Notes: generated from the sequence alone by a model not told the origin. A stretch of 38,818 bases of DNA from an uncultured Oscillibacter sp. (GCA_902476875.1 CABSFC010000014.1:1-38818), one strand, 5' to 3'. Counted from the first letter of the stretch, positions 7,957 to 17,317 are shown. A program made the numbers and translations.

Positions 7957-8334
7957 TTATTGGGGGATGGAGTAAATATTGATGTGATTGCCGGCCGGGT
8001 CCTCTAAGCGGAACATATGCCAGCCATAGGGCCTCATAAAGGGTTCCTGAGTAACTTTTGCAAACTTGTTTTCCCGGACCCGTGTGTAGAGTTTTATGAT
8101 ATCATCCGTTTCAACCTGAAAATGGGCGGGACCATACTCAGGGAACGGATTTTCCTGCGTCAGGATGACAAGCTTTGCCCCGGCAATATCATATTTCTGA
8201 CCTCGATCATTTTCCCCATCATCCCATTTATAAAACGGCTTCACCTGAAAGACCTGCTCATAGAATTGGATGCATGCAGGATATAACTCTGCTGAAACAT
8301 ATAGCAGAAGTTGAAAATCACAATAGTTTTCCAT
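7957..8334 (-). CDS. VOC (glyoxalase/bleomycin-resistance) family protein, single domain
   Basis: The 125-residue protein shows one VOC fold: a beta start FQLLLYVS, the helix with CIQFYEQVFQ, a middle YDIAGAKLVILTQ and the C-terminal strand pair WHMFRLEDPAGNHINIY. VOC domains bind a divalent metal in a paired-barrel cup and catalyse isomerisation, ring opening or dioxygenation, or simply bind ligands. One-domain forms act as dimers. It is the last gene of the BMP-transporter operon, 14 nt after the amidohydrolase, so it probably acts on the same imported compound. The reaction is not known. Confidence 0.88.
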   Translation of the reverse strand: MENYCDFQLLLYVSAELYPACIQFYEQVFQVKPFYKWDDGENDRGQKYDIAGAKLVILTQENPFPEYGPAHFQVETDDIIKLYTRVRENKFAKVTQEPFMRPYGWHMFRLEDPAGNHINIYSIPQ

Positions 8335-8348
8335 TGAATGCCCCTATT

Positions 8349-9752
8349 TTATAACAAGCTGTTCCGATAATTGGAAAAGGCCGGGCAACGGCTGCGCAAC
8401 ACTTTTGTACACACCTTTTCTCCTTCTTTCAGCAGCTCTTTTTCGTCGACGCCCACGAGCGCATCGTCTTTATAGACAACCCTTCCATTGATCATAGTCA
8501 GCCAGACATTTCCGGTGGTTCCGAGCTTTGGAATCATAGACATCGGATCATGCAGTGCGCCTGCATACTCCAGCCGCTCCGCGTCGAGCAGGAAGAGATC
8601 TGCGGCTTTTCCGACCGCGAGCTCGCCCAATTCCGGACGCCCCATCATTTTCGCGCCTTCTGTGGTTGCGATTTTCATGATTTTATATGGTGATGGGCAG
8701 CCACCCCTCTGCTTGCTGAGAAAGGCCTGCATCAGATATGCCAGACGGATGGAGTCCAGCATACTTGATCCCTCGTTTGTAGAGCAGCCGTCCACACCCA
8801 GACTAATCGGAATACCTGCCTTTGTCATCCCTGGAATATCCAGGATCTCACTTCCGCCATAGATTGTTGGCGCAGGACAATGTGAAATGCCTATGCCGTA
8901 TTTCGCCATGAAGGCATACTCCTCCGGCAGGATTTCCCGTCCATGCGCCACCCAGATATCCGGGCCGACAAAGCCAACCTTTTCACACCACGCCAGAGAT
9001 CTCATTCCAAACCGTTTGACCATATCCTGATTTTCGCCTTCGCACAGGTGCGTGTGCATATAGACACCAGCTTCCCGGGCCAGCCGAATCGTCTCCAGAA
9101 ATGTGTCTTCTTCGCAGTTGACCGGCTGACAGGGAGCCAGTACGATCTGGTGCATCGAAAATGGATTCGGATCGTGATATTTTGCAATCAATCGTTCGCA
9201 ATCTCTGATATATGATTCCGTCGTTTCGCACATTTCGTCTGGGATCGTACTGCCTTTTGAACGAGGCAGGGTGTTGGTTCCCCTTGCCGCAATAAAGCGG
9301 AATCCCAGCAAATCGGCCGCTTCCATTTGCCTATCAACCGGTGAGGTGCCTGTCAGCATCGTGTAGCAGTATTGGTGATCTACAGAACATGTGCATCCAT
9401 GTTTGATCAGGTCTGCCATGCAGGCAATGGATGCAAAATAAATCACATCGCTGTCAATGCAGGTAAACACCTTATAGATTTCATCCAGCCACTGCATCAG
9501 CGTCAGGCCGGGCCGATCAATGGACATCAGATTGCGCACGAATGCCTGAAAAAAATGATGGTGGGTATTTACCAAACCCGGATATACGTACTTTCCTTCC
9601 GCGTTGATGCACTGGGCCTCTGCGTCCTGTATATCAGATCCGATCTTGACGATTCGATGATCTTCGACCAGCAGATCACTGCAATAATACACATGATCTT
9701 CAGCATCGCAGGTCACGATCGCCCGTGCATTTTTGATTAGTACTTTGGCCAT
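8349..9752 (-). CDS. Amidohydrolase-family deaminase (8-oxoguanine deaminase / TrzN-like)
   Basis: The 467-residue TIM-barrel metal hydrolase belongs to the cytosine/guanine/8-oxoguanine/triazine deaminase branch. Metal and catalytic residues are visible: H64-H66 in VNTHHHFFQ, H233/H235 with E238 in MHTHLCEGE, H270 in VAHGRE and D321 in GVDGCSTNEGSS. This branch removes an exocyclic amino group or chlorine from N-heterocycles with one bound metal. The ATG at 9752 has GAGGG upstream and is preferred over TTG at 9776, which would add eight residues. Sitting in an operon with a nucleoside-type importer, it likely deaminates the imported heterocycle; 8-oxoguanine, isoxanthopterin and related compounds are all possible. 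Confidence 0.85.
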   Translation of the reverse strand: MAKVLIKNARAIVTCDAEDHVYYCSDLLVEDHRIVKIGSDIQDAEAQCINAEGKYVYPGLVNTHHHFFQAFVRNLMSIDRPGLTLMQWLDEIYKVFTCIDSDVIYFASIACMADLIKHGCTCSVDHQYCYTMLTGTSPVDRQMEAADLLGFRFIAARGTNTLPRSKGSTIPDEMCETTESYIRDCERLIAKYHDPNPFSMHQIVLAPCQPVNCEEDTFLETIRLAREAGVYMHTHLCEGENQDMVKRFGMRSLAWCEKVGFVGPDIWVAHGREILPEEYAFMAKYGIGISHCPAPTIYGGSEILDIPGMTKAGIPISLGVDGCSTNEGSSMLDSIRLAYLMQAFLSKQRGGCPSPYKIMKIATTEGAKMMGRPELGELAVGKAADLFLLDAERLEYAGALHDPMSMIPKLGTTGNVWLTMINGRVVYKDDALVGVDEKELLKEGEKVCTKVLRSRCPAFSNYRNSLL

Positions 9753-9776
9753 GATGTTATTACCCTCTGCGTCCAA

Positions 9777-10562
9777 TCAATTCTCTCTATTTTTCATATT
9801 ACGCCGGTAGGCAAGAACCTCAACCACATTCTTTTCCCCGTCGCAAATCTGGAAAATCCGGTCTCCATACCAAGTATCGGTTAAGCCAAGGATGACTTCA
9901 ACATCATCTCTTGACGCAAGCCACGCAAAGCATCCGTTTACATCTTCCGCCTCAATCGTTGTGAGCGCGGGGCCCTGAGGAGTATCCTCTGTTTTCTGCC
10001 GGATATCTGTGAAACCTCCCGCCGATTTCAGGCGATAACCCCGGTCCGCATCGCCACGGTCCCAGGAGAAAACGACGGGCATTTGCAAAGAGTCTCTGTA
10101 AAAAGAAGTAATTTTTTCCAGGTCATTGGCATAGATGACGGCTGTAAATTCATCTGTAAAATATCCGGACTTATCATCGGGAATTTCAGGATGATAATCT
10201 TCTGTTTTCTGGTAGACTTCCACCCAGTTGCCCACGGGATCTTTGATGCAGAAGCTGTATTCACCCCATTCGTGTTTGCGCAGGGGATGGATCACGGTCA
10301 CTCTTGGTTCGCGTCTGAGATTTCTGTAGCAAAGTTCGATGTTCTTTGCCTGTAGACGCATTCCCGCCGTTCCCTGTGGCAGCGTCGGGTGGCGGCAAAT
10401 CAGCTCCAGACGGTTTTCTCCTATTGGAAATTTGCAGCCCCTGTCCACGGGACTGGTGTACCAACCGTACATCTGGGGCATCCGCAAAATATCTCGGTAG
10501 AAAGATTGCAGGGTATCAAATTCCCAGGAATAATAGACGATCCGGTATTCATTACGCCACAT
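9777..10562 (-). CDS. Two-domain VOC family protein
   Basis: The 261-residue protein carries two consecutive VOC repeats: residues 1-115 (YRIVYYSWEFDTLQSFYRDIL to YSFCIKDPVGNWVEVYQ) and 135-255 (FTAVIYANDLEKITSFYRDSL to RIFQICDGEKNVVEVLAY). Each repeat ends in the characteristic D-P-x-G-N-x-V-E-x-Y strand, degenerate (DGEKNVVEVL) in the second. Tandem VOC proteins form one active cup per monomer, as in extradiol dioxygenases and related isomerases. The ATG at 10562 has GAGGAG; it begins 19 nt after the preceding gene. It differs in sequence from the neighbouring tandem VOC protein, so this is probably an old duplication or a heteromeric pair. Confidence 0.88.
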   Translation of the reverse strand: MWRNEYRIVYYSWEFDTLQSFYRDILRMPQMYGWYTSPVDRGCKFPIGENRLELICRHPTLPQGTAGMRLQAKNIELCYRNLRREPRVTVIHPLRKHEWGEYSFCIKDPVGNWVEVYQKTEDYHPEIPDDKSGYFTDEFTAVIYANDLEKITSFYRDSLQMPVVFSWDRGDADRGYRLKSAGGFTDIRQKTEDTPQGPALTTIEAEDVNGCFAWLASRDDVEVILGLTDTWYGDRIFQICDGEKNVVEVLAYRRNMKNREN

Positions 10563-10581
10563 AGTAATCTCCTCACCGTTT

Positions 10582-11352
10582 TTAATGCAACAGTATTTCT
10601 TCGCGGACATTTCTCAGATAGGCATAGATTTCCACAACATTTCCGCTGGGATCGTATACCTGAAACAGCCTTCTGGCATCGAAGTCCGTGTCGTGAAGCA
10701 CGCCGGCCTCCTGATATGTGTCACCCGTAGACAGCTTGTCGTACAATTTGTTGACACTGTCTGCTTCAAACGCGATCATGGATGGACCCGCCTCCACGCC
10801 CTCCGCCATCTTTCGGAGTTCCAGATAGGCGTCCCCCGCTTTCAGCAGACATATATTCTCTTCCGTATAGAGCAAATCCAGTCCAATCTGCCCGCAATAG
10901 AAAGCTTTTGCCTGCTCTAAATCCTTCTCATACAGGATGCCGGTAAAGTTGCCGGTGAACATGTTGGTCTTGTCCACAGGACCCGTTGTCACATGCTCGC
11001 CATGTCCCTGCATCAGATGAATCACATTTCCGTTGGGGTCTTTGAGTGTTACATGAAGACGATCTTTTTCAAGGATCTCCACATCCGGCATCTCGCTGAA
11101 CATGCGCGCCATACACAGGTCCAGATCGACGCAATCGGCCTTAAACTCCCCCTTACCCTGCGGAGGTATAAAGGGGTACTGAACAATTTCCAGCCTGCCG
11201 TTGCCCATATAAAACCGGTATCCCTTTTGGTCAGGAATGATCGCCCAATTGTAATTCGGCTGCAATCCAAGAACCTCACGATAAAAGAACACGCCTTCAT
11301 CGTAATTTTTTAAATGCAGAATGTATCTGAATTCGTGAAGCGCATTTTTCAT
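10582..11352 (-). CDS. Two-domain VOC family protein
   Basis: The 256-residue tandem VOC protein has repeat one from RYILHLKNYDEGVFFYREVLG to HVTLKDPNGNVIHLMQG and repeat two from FTGILYEKDLEQAKAFYCGQIG to RLFQVYDPSGNVVEIYAY. The final Glu of VVEIY and the His of VIHLM are candidate metal ligands, judging by position in the family. It follows the second permease gene by 13 nt with AAAGGAAG before the ATG. Its tight linkage to an importer and a deaminase argues for a catabolic enzyme over a resistance protein. The substrate is not known. Confidence 0.88.
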   Translation of the reverse strand: MKNALHEFRYILHLKNYDEGVFFYREVLGLQPNYNWAIIPDQKGYRFYMGNGRLEIVQYPFIPPQGKGEFKADCVDLDLCMARMFSEMPDVEILEKDRLHVTLKDPNGNVIHLMQGHGEHVTTGPVDKTNMFTGNFTGILYEKDLEQAKAFYCGQIGLDLLYTEENICLLKAGDAYLELRKMAEGVEAGPSMIAFEADSVNKLYDKLSTGDTYQEAGVLHDTDFDARRLFQVYDPSGNVVEIYAYLRNVREEILLH

Positions 11353-11365
11353 ATTCTGCTTCCTT

Positions 11366-12349
11366 TCAGTCCTTATTTCCGGTGCCCTTTGCCTTTTTAT
11401 TCACCCGCTTATGAACCTGCGGGATCGTCAGCGGATGGGCATAAGGCTCTCCATTTGCCGCGGGAGCCCGCATACGGGTTCCGGTAATTTTAAGTCCGAT
11501 CAATACCGCTACATAGGGGAGCATTTGTGTCAACTGCGTGGCAACACCGAGGCTCTGTAGCCTCATTCTGAACGCGGACATTACACCGAAAAGCAGGGTT
11601 GCGAGATAGCCGCCCACCGGAGACCATTGCCCAAATTGATTGGCCGCGAATGCCATAAAGCCAGAACCGGCGGACATGTCGTTTACAAATACATTGGCAG
11701 AACTCAGACACATGACGCTGCCGGCCATTCCCGCGAAGAAACCGCCTAGAAGCACGGCAAACATACGCAGCCGATACACATTGATGCCGAGCGTCGCCAC
11801 CACGGCGGGGTTTTCGCCGGCAGAGCGGATACGAAGACCCCATGCTGTTTTATGGAGCAGAAATTGCATCACAATGACCACGATGATTCCCAGATAAATA
11901 CAGGCAGAGTAACCGCTGAAAAGGATGCTAATAATCGGGATATCCTTGATGACAGGAATTTGGAGGCTCTCAAATCCTGAGATCCACGGAGAAATACCGG
12001 TAGTATCCCACAGGGATCGCATCAGCATATACGCAAGACCGGGGGCAAACAGGTTTATGCCGATACCGATCACGATTTGTTGACCATTACAGTAGATTGC
12101 CAGAATTCCGAGGATTGCGGAGATCAGGACTCCACCTAGGCAGCCGCACAGAAGTCCGAACCAGGGGCTTCCGGTGTACCAGGTTCCGACTGCCGCCATA
12201 AAGCCGCTGAAAAGCATGGTGCCTTCAATTCCGATGTTGATAACACCTGCCCGTTCGCTGATGGTACAAGCGAGGGTTCCCAATGCAATTGGCGCTGTCA
12301 AGCGAATTGCAGACGCAAAGAAATTTGCAAAAGCGGTTAATTCTTCCAT
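11366..12349 (-). CDS. ABC transporter permease, nucleoside/BMP type
   Basis: The 327-residue integral membrane protein has about eight to nine hydrophobic segments. The N-terminal RLTAPIALGTLACTISERAGVINIGIEGTML is the hallmark of the BPD_transp_2 permeases that partner BMP-family lipoproteins (NupQ/RfuD type). It forms the channel with the permease encoded just upstream. Its start overlaps the stop of that gene by one base (TAATG), so the two are translationally coupled. Confidence 0.93.
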   Translation of the reverse strand: MEELTAFANFFASAIRLTAPIALGTLACTISERAGVINIGIEGTMLFSGFMAAVGTWYTGSPWFGLLCGCLGGVLISAILGILAIYCNGQQIVIGIGINLFAPGLAYMLMRSLWDTTGISPWISGFESLQIPVIKDIPIISILFSGYSACIYLGIIVVIVMQFLLHKTAWGLRIRSAGENPAVVATLGINVYRLRMFAVLLGGFFAGMAGSVMCLSSANVFVNDMSAGSGFMAFAANQFGQWSPVGGYLATLLFGVMSAFRMRLQSLGVATQLTQMLPYVAVLIGLKITGTRMRAPAANGEPYAHPLTIPQVHKRVNKKAKGTGNKD

Positions 12350-13422
12350 TACGTTGCATCCGCCTCCGTTTTCCTACTCAAAAGGGCCGCTATCCGCGCT
12401 TTTACCGGATAGAAGAGATTGCTCATAGTTGTCCACACCATTGGGGAAGCGACCAGGATCACGATAAGGCCTTGCAAAACAGAAATCATCTCGGTTGTCA
12501 CCTGATTTGTAAGGCTCATATTGATGGAGGCGGAGCGGAGCATCCCGAAGAGGAATGCTGACAGCAGGACTCCCACCGGCGAATTTGCCGCGAGCGTAGC
12601 GACAGTGATGCCATCCCAGCCATATCCGGGAGAAAATCCCATAACAAATCTCTTATAGACTGCGAGGCACTGGATAGAGCCGCCAAGCGCGAACAGACCA
12701 CCGCTGATAAACATGGCCGCAAGGGTTCTCCTGTAGACTGGAACACCGGCCTGCTGAATGGCCCGGGGATTGTTGCCCATCGCGCGCAGAGAAAAACCAA
12801 ATGGCGTTTTATAGAGGAACCAGGTTACCAGAATCACGCAAATAATCGCCACAAAGATGCCGTAGTTAAACTGTGTGCCGGGAAAGAAGCGGGGCAGGAT
12901 GCTTCCCTCGTTGACGACGACAGTCTCCGTATTGCTGGCACCCTCTCTTTGGAAAAATTGCTTTACGATGTATTCTGTCAAAAGTGCCGCAATGGAATTC
13001 ATCATAATGGTAGCGACGGAAAGCAGCGCCAGATTGCGTCCCGCGATCAAGGTCGGCAAAACAGCCCAGATGGCCCCCGCGAGAAAGCCCACCGCCATTG
13101 CAAAGAGATACCCCCAAGGCGCCGGGAACGGCACAAGCAGTCCGGCGATTACGGAAGCAAGGCCGCCGACCAGCACCTGGCCTTCGCCGCCGATATTGAA
13201 CACGCCGCTCTGGAACGCCACGGCGGCGCCCAGACCCGTCATTACAAGCGGCAGCATATATGCAAGCACATTTAAAAAGCCCTTAAGACTGCCGAAAGAG
13301 CCCGCAAGAATAGACCAATATACACTGAGCGGTTCCCGCCCGGTTGCCACAATTGTAAGGCCGAACAGGAGCAACGCCAGGATCAAGGAGAACAACGATA
13401 ATTTGATTCTCGATTTTTTCAT
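12349..13422 (-). CDS. ABC transporter permease, nucleoside/BMP type
   Basis: The 357-residue membrane permease is of the NupP/RfuC type. A first transmembrane segment is followed by the segment GFLNVLAYMLPLVMTGLGAAVAFQSGVFNIGGEGQ; the FNIGGEGQ sequence is conserved in this class. About nine to ten hydrophobic helices follow. GAGAGGA stands before the ATG. It pairs with the next permease as a heterodimer. A 17-bp hairpin separates it from the lipoprotein gene upstream. Confidence 0.93.
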   Translation of the reverse strand: MKKSRIKLSLFSLILALLLFGLTIVATGREPLSVYWSILAGSFGSLKGFLNVLAYMLPLVMTGLGAAVAFQSGVFNIGGEGQVLVGGLASVIAGLLVPFPAPWGYLFAMAVGFLAGAIWAVLPTLIAGRNLALLSVATIMMNSIAALLTEYIVKQFFQREGASNTETVVVNEGSILPRFFPGTQFNYGIFVAIICVILVTWFLYKTPFGFSLRAMGNNPRAIQQAGVPVYRRTLAAMFISGGLFALGGSIQCLAVYKRFVMGFSPGYGWDGITVATLAANSPVGVLLSAFLFGMLRSASINMSLTNQVTTEMISVLQGLIVILVASPMVWTTMSNLFYPVKARIAALLSRKTEADAT

Positions 13423-13438
13423 GGGAATCCTCTCTTTG

Positions 13439-13476
13439 GCTTGACCATGGTGACCCGAAGGTCGCCATGGTCAAGC
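13439..13476 (-). other. Intra-operon hairpin after the binding-protein gene
   Basis: A 17-bp stem (13439-13455 with 13460-13476, one wobble) with a CGAA tetraloop lies between the lipoprotein and permease genes. It has no T tract. Such hairpins commonly protect the upstream binding-protein mRNA and lower downstream expression. Confidence 0.7.
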
Positions 13477-13498
13477 TTTAACTCGTGTGTATAGGTTA

Positions 13499-14548
13499 CT
13501 ACGCTGTCCAGGTGTTGGCCTCGTCAATCGTGGTCGGCACAACGATATCGCCGGACTTGATGGCATCAACAGCCTCGTTATACACGGCCATAACATCTTC
13601 GGGAATATCGTAGGCGGAGCCCTCGAAGTCCAGATACACACCGTCTTCCGCAATGCCTTTCACGATAGATTCGGCGGTGAAGTTCCCGTCGATCACATCC
13701 TGAATAGCTTCTTTTGCACAGGAGGGAAAATCGCGGATAGCGCTTGCGATGTTGGTGTCAGGGGCGTCACTGTTGAGGTTGCCGTCAAAAAACACAGTGA
13801 GGAACCCCTTTTCCTTACCGGCATTCAGAATGCCCAGGCCGCCGGCGCTGGCGGTGTGGTAAATGAGGCTTGCGCCCTGTTCATTCATAGAGGTAGCTAT
13901 CTCGTAGCAGCCATTCACTTCCGCCCAACCATTTGCGTAGTCCACCAGAACCTCGCAGGCGGGATTTACATAATGGGCACCGGCAATCATACCGGCAGCG
14001 CCAAGATTGCAAAGGGGAATGTCGTGCGCACCGATGAAGCCCAGCTTGTTGGTGTCGGAAAGGCTCGCGCCGAGAAGCCCGGCTAGGAAGCCCAACTCCT
14101 CATCGCGCCAGGTGTAGCTGCGGATGTTGTCGCCCGGAACAACGGCGTCCAGAATGACAAACTTCTGGTCGGGATAGTTGGGCGCCACATTTTCGAGGCT
14201 GGAGCTCTGACTGCCGCCCAGGCAGATGATCAGATCACAATCACCGCCGTCCGCGTAGCCGGAAATCAGGCCTTCGTACTCGGCGTCGTCCTTGGGCTCG
14301 GAGTAGACCCACTCAATGCCCATTTCGGACTCTGCCTCTTCCATGCCGCTATAGAGCGCGTCGTTAAAAGACTTGTCGCCCAGACCGCTGGATGCGAACA
14401 CCACCGCGACTTTGGCCGCGACATTCGCTGCGGCATCCGTGGACTCGTTTGCCGGCTTTTCGGCATTGCCGCAGCTGGTCAGGGCCACAGACAGGGCAAG
14501 CGCCAGAACCAGAGCCAGCAGTTTTTTCGCCTTTTTAATCTTTTTCAT
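13499..14548 (-). CDS. BMP family ABC transporter substrate-binding lipoprotein
   Basis: The 349-residue protein has a lipoprotein signal peptide: basic KKIKKAKK, hydrophobic stretch, lipobox LTSC with Cys26. A short Asn/Ala/Glu linker leads to the BMP (PnrA-like) fold starting KVAVVFASSGLGDKSFNDALYSGM, with LIICLGGSQSSS and the hinge motif YTWRDEELGFLAGLLGA. PnrA-like proteins bind purine nucleosides, and other members bind riboflavin or autoinducer-type ligands. It should capture the substrate outside the membrane for the two permeases and the ATPase. AAGGAGG lies just before the ATG. Confidence 0.92.
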   Translation of the reverse strand: MKKIKKAKKLLALVLALALSVALTSCGNAEKPANESTDAAANVAAKVAVVFASSGLGDKSFNDALYSGMEEAESEMGIEWVYSEPKDDAEYEGLISGYADGGDCDLIICLGGSQSSSLENVAPNYPDQKFVILDAVVPGDNIRSYTWRDEELGFLAGLLGASLSDTNKLGFIGAHDIPLCNLGAAGMIAGAHYVNPACEVLVDYANGWAEVNGCYEIATSMNEQGASLIYHTASAGGLGILNAGKEKGFLTVFFDGNLNSDAPDTNIASAIRDFPSCAKEAIQDVIDGNFTAESIVKGIAEDGVYLDFEGSAYDIPEDVMAVYNEAVDAIKSGDIVVPTTIDEANTWTA

Positions 14549-14578
14549 TGTAATCCTCCTTACATGCTATTTGCGCCG

Positions 14579-16150
14579 TTACCTACTATTTACAGATGAA
14601 ATTCCATCTGTTTCACCAAGCATCATTTTGCCAAGGCCTTCCCGGGTTGCGACATCTCCGTCGACAAAGCCCATGATCTGACCACGGAACATGACCATGA
14701 TGCGGTCAGAGACCTTGATCAGCTCATCCAGATCGCTGGAAATCAAAACCACTCCACATCCGTCGGAAGCAGCCTGCAAAATGCGGTTTTGGATATAATC
14801 CGCCGAAGCGACATCTACGCCTCTTGTGGGCTGGGCGGCAATCAGAAGTTTACACTTTTGGGTGAGCTCCCGCGCCACTACGATTTTTTGCTGATTTCCG
14901 CCGGAAAGCGTGCTTACATAGACGGACTCGTCTGTTGCCGCAATACTGTAATCGGAAATTTTCCTCCGTGCGTATTGCCGGACACCGTTCCAGTCTTCGC
15001 ACATGAAATTTTTGGCAAAGGGCGCATGGTCGTATTCATTCAGGATCATATTTTCAAAGATCCGCATCGGGAGGATCAGACCCATCCCCTGCCGGTCATC
15101 CGGAATGCTGCCAACACCTGCTTCACGAATTTGCTTCGTTGTGGACCGGGTGAGCTCCCTGCCCTCCAGACAAATGCTCCCGGCGCTGATCCTGACGATT
15201 CCAAGAATGGCCTGAGCCAGCTGCGTCTGGCCGTTGCCCTCAATTCCTGCAACGCCCAGGACCTCTCCCGCGCGAACAGAAAATGACGCACTGTCCACGA
15301 TCTTCAGATCGTTGGGCCCCATCACATCGACGTCTTTCACATCCAGAACCACTGCCTCTGTAATGGGGTGAGGAGTCCGTCGCTCTCTGCTGACCGCCTT
15401 ACCGACCATCATATGGGTGAGCGCTGTCATGTCAGTTTCCCGCGGGGTGGTCTCTCCGACGATCCGTCCCGCCCGGATCACAATCATGCGGTCCGCGATT
15501 TGATAGACCTCACGCAGCTTGTGGGTGATGAAAATAATGGATTTTCCCATTGCTTTCAGGCGTTTGAGCACCACGAACAACGCATCGGATTCCTGCGGTG
15601 TCAGCAATGCGGTCGGTTCATCAAAGATGAGGATGTCCGCCTTGCGGTACAGTAGTTTGATAATTTCAACGCGCTGGCGCTCGCCAATAGACAGTTTTTC
15701 TACCAGAGCGTTCGGATCGATCTCTAACCCGTAGGAATCCGCAAGCGCCCGAATTTTCGCGCAGGCGGCCTGCTTATCCAGAGTTCCGAATTTGGTTTTC
15801 ATCTCTTTTCCCAAGATAATATTTTCAACAACCGATAAATGCGGAATCAGCATGAGCTCTTGATGAACCATACCGATTCCATGGGCGATGGCGGCAGATG
15901 GCGTGCGCAGCCCGGTTTCTTTCCCGTTGATAAAAATCCGTCCTTCATCGGGCTGCTCGATGCCATAGAGCAGCTTCATCAGTGTGCTCTTGCCAGCGCC
16001 ATTTTCGCCGAGGAAGGCAAGAACCTCCCCTCGGTATAATTCGAAATTAATGTGGTCACTGGCCTGAACAACGCCACCATAACACTTACAGAGATTATCA
16101 CAGGCTAATACGACCTCATGCTCACTTTTGCGGTGATTGTTTTCTGCCAT
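14579..16150 (-). CDS. ABC transporter ATP-binding protein, tandem ATPase (sugar/nucleoside type)
   Basis: The 523-residue protein has two ATPase domains. The first is canonical: Walker A GENGAGKST (48-56), signature LSIGERQR (153-160), Walker B ILIFDEPT (173-180). The second has a degenerate Walker A, GIEGNGQT (302-309, no Lys), and signature LSGGNQQK, as is normal for the NupO/RbsA/BmpC-type subunits. It is the first gene of the operon, with GGAGGG before the ATG, and powers the BMP/permease importer. Confidence 0.93.
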   Translation of the reverse strand: MAENNHRKSEHEVVLACDNLCKCYGGVVQASDHINFELYRGEVLAFLGENGAGKSTLMKLLYGIEQPDEGRIFINGKETGLRTPSAAIAHGIGMVHQELMLIPHLSVVENIILGKEMKTKFGTLDKQAACAKIRALADSYGLEIDPNALVEKLSIGERQRVEIIKLLYRKADILIFDEPTALLTPQESDALFVVLKRLKAMGKSIIFITHKLREVYQIADRMIVIRAGRIVGETTPRETDMTALTHMMVGKAVSRERRTPHPITEAVVLDVKDVDVMGPNDLKIVDSASFSVRAGEVLGVAGIEGNGQTQLAQAILGIVRISAGSICLEGRELTRSTTKQIREAGVGSIPDDRQGMGLILPMRIFENMILNEYDHAPFAKNFMCEDWNGVRQYARRKISDYSIAATDESVYVSTLSGGNQQKIVVARELTQKCKLLIAAQPTRGVDVASADYIQNRILQAASDGCGVVLISSDLDELIKVSDRIMVMFRGQIMGFVDGDVATREGLGKMMLGETDGISSVNSR

Positions 16151-16242
16151 TTTACCCTCCGTACATTCAGCTGACCGGACATCGTTTTTCCCGCGACGGT
16201 TTAGTGATTTCGGTGCTTTTGTCAGGACCCTCTGTCAAATAT

Positions 16243-16271
16243 ATTCTAAGTTTTTTTGCCCTGCTTGACAA
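16243..16271 (-). promoter_or_regulatory. Promoter of the BMP-transporter/VOC/deaminase operon
   Basis: On the minus strand TTGTCA (16266-16271) stands 17 nt before TAGAAT (16243-16248), starting 5 nt beyond the lysR terminator's T run. Nearby TGTCAA/TTGACA copies in opposing orientation (16232-16237 and 16265-16270) could be part of a LysR site. This is inference. Confidence 0.6.
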
Positions 16272-16275
16272 ATTC

Positions 16276-16317
16276 AAAAAAAAGATGGCGACCAATCGGT
16301 TTTTCCGAATGGCCGCC
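16276..16317 (-). terminator. Rho-independent terminator of lysR-type gene
   Basis: On the minus strand, a 13-bp imperfect stem (16305-16317 with 16287-16299) with an A5 loop leads, after three bases, to eight T. It separates lysR from the transporter operon. Confidence 0.8.
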
Positions 16318-16411
16318 GCGTTTTTCTATTTCCGCAAAGTTTTTCCGATTACAAGCAGGAAAATCATCGCGCGCTCGCTTCCAGCCAAGTGTTTATCTAC
16401 AAAAGCGATGA

Positions 16412-17317
16412 CTATTCCTCTACAAGAATCTCTGCTTTCAACAGATTGATAAACTGGTCAACAACATTGGAAACCGGAATTTTAGCCTGCAAAACATATC
16501 CGATCTCCAAGATATCCCCATCCACGATTGGGATCATAACAATCTGTTGCTGCTGATCCATGCTGGTTTCCAAACCTGTTCCCACAGTAAACGCATTTAG
16601 GTTTTGTATCAGGGAATATGCCGTCGCGCGGTCCGTCACCGCAATGGTCCGCCGCGCCGGAACTTTCGTCCTGATGGTCGTATATTCTCCGTTGGAACTG
16701 GTTCGCTTGTCATAGTCAATCTTGGGATATTCCATGAGCTCCTCAATCGTCACTTCGTCCTTGCATGCCAGGGGATGGGTGCGGCTGACATAAGCGTGGA
16801 TTCTACCGGTGAGCAGCTTGAAAAACTTCAGGTTTCTGGACTCCAATTCCTTTTTGAACTGTCGTTTGCTTTGTTCAGTGAAAAACATAATCCCGATGTC
16901 GGCGCTTCCGGTTTCCACGGTGCGCAGGACGACCGGCGTGCTGCTCTCCTTATAGCTCAGGACATAATTTGCGCCGCGGTGCGTTCCAATAAAGGAGAGA
17001 AATGAGTCCATGCCGCAGATATGATGCTGGGCAACCACGGATAAAGAGTACTGCGCCTGTTCCTGCTTTTCGTATTTTTCCTTTACATAGTCTAGCTTTC
17101 TTTGAATTTCGCTCAGCTCGATCAGTAACTCTTCTCCTTCTCGCGTCAGCGACATCCCGCGACTGCCACGGATAAAGGCCTGGATTTTGCATTCCTTTTC
17201 CAGTTCGATCAAAGCCTCTGAAATGGTTGATTGAGCTGTGAAAAGCTTTTTTGCCGCCTTTCCAACAGAGCCACATTCCGCTACTGTGATAAAATACTGG
17301 ATTTGCTGTAATGTCAT
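16412..17317 (-). CDS. LysR family transcriptional regulator
   Basis: The 301-residue protein has an N-terminal winged helix (residues 1-60: LQQIQYFITVAECGSVGKAAKKLFTAQSTISEALIELEKE) followed by a two-lobed effector-binding domain of periplasmic-binding fold. The start at 17317 (MTLQQIQYF) fits the family and has GGAGAAAG; the in-frame ATG at 17347 adds only a basic tail. It lies directly upstream of, and in the same direction as, the BMP-transporter operon. It is the probable regulator of that operon, with its substrate as likely co-inducer. Confidence 0.9.
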   Translation of the reverse strand: MTLQQIQYFITVAECGSVGKAAKKLFTAQSTISEALIELEKECKIQAFIRGSRGMSLTREGEELLIELSEIQRKLDYVKEKYEKQEQAQYSLSVVAQHHICGMDSFLSFIGTHRGANYVLSYKESSTPVVLRTVETGSADIGIMFFTEQSKRQFKKELESRNLKFFKLLTGRIHAYVSRTHPLACKDEVTIEELMEYPKIDYDKRTSSNGEYTTIRTKVPARRTIAVTDRATAYSLIQNLNAFTVGTGLETSMDQQQQIVMIPIVDGDILEIGYVLQAKIPVSNVVDQFINLLKAEILVEE

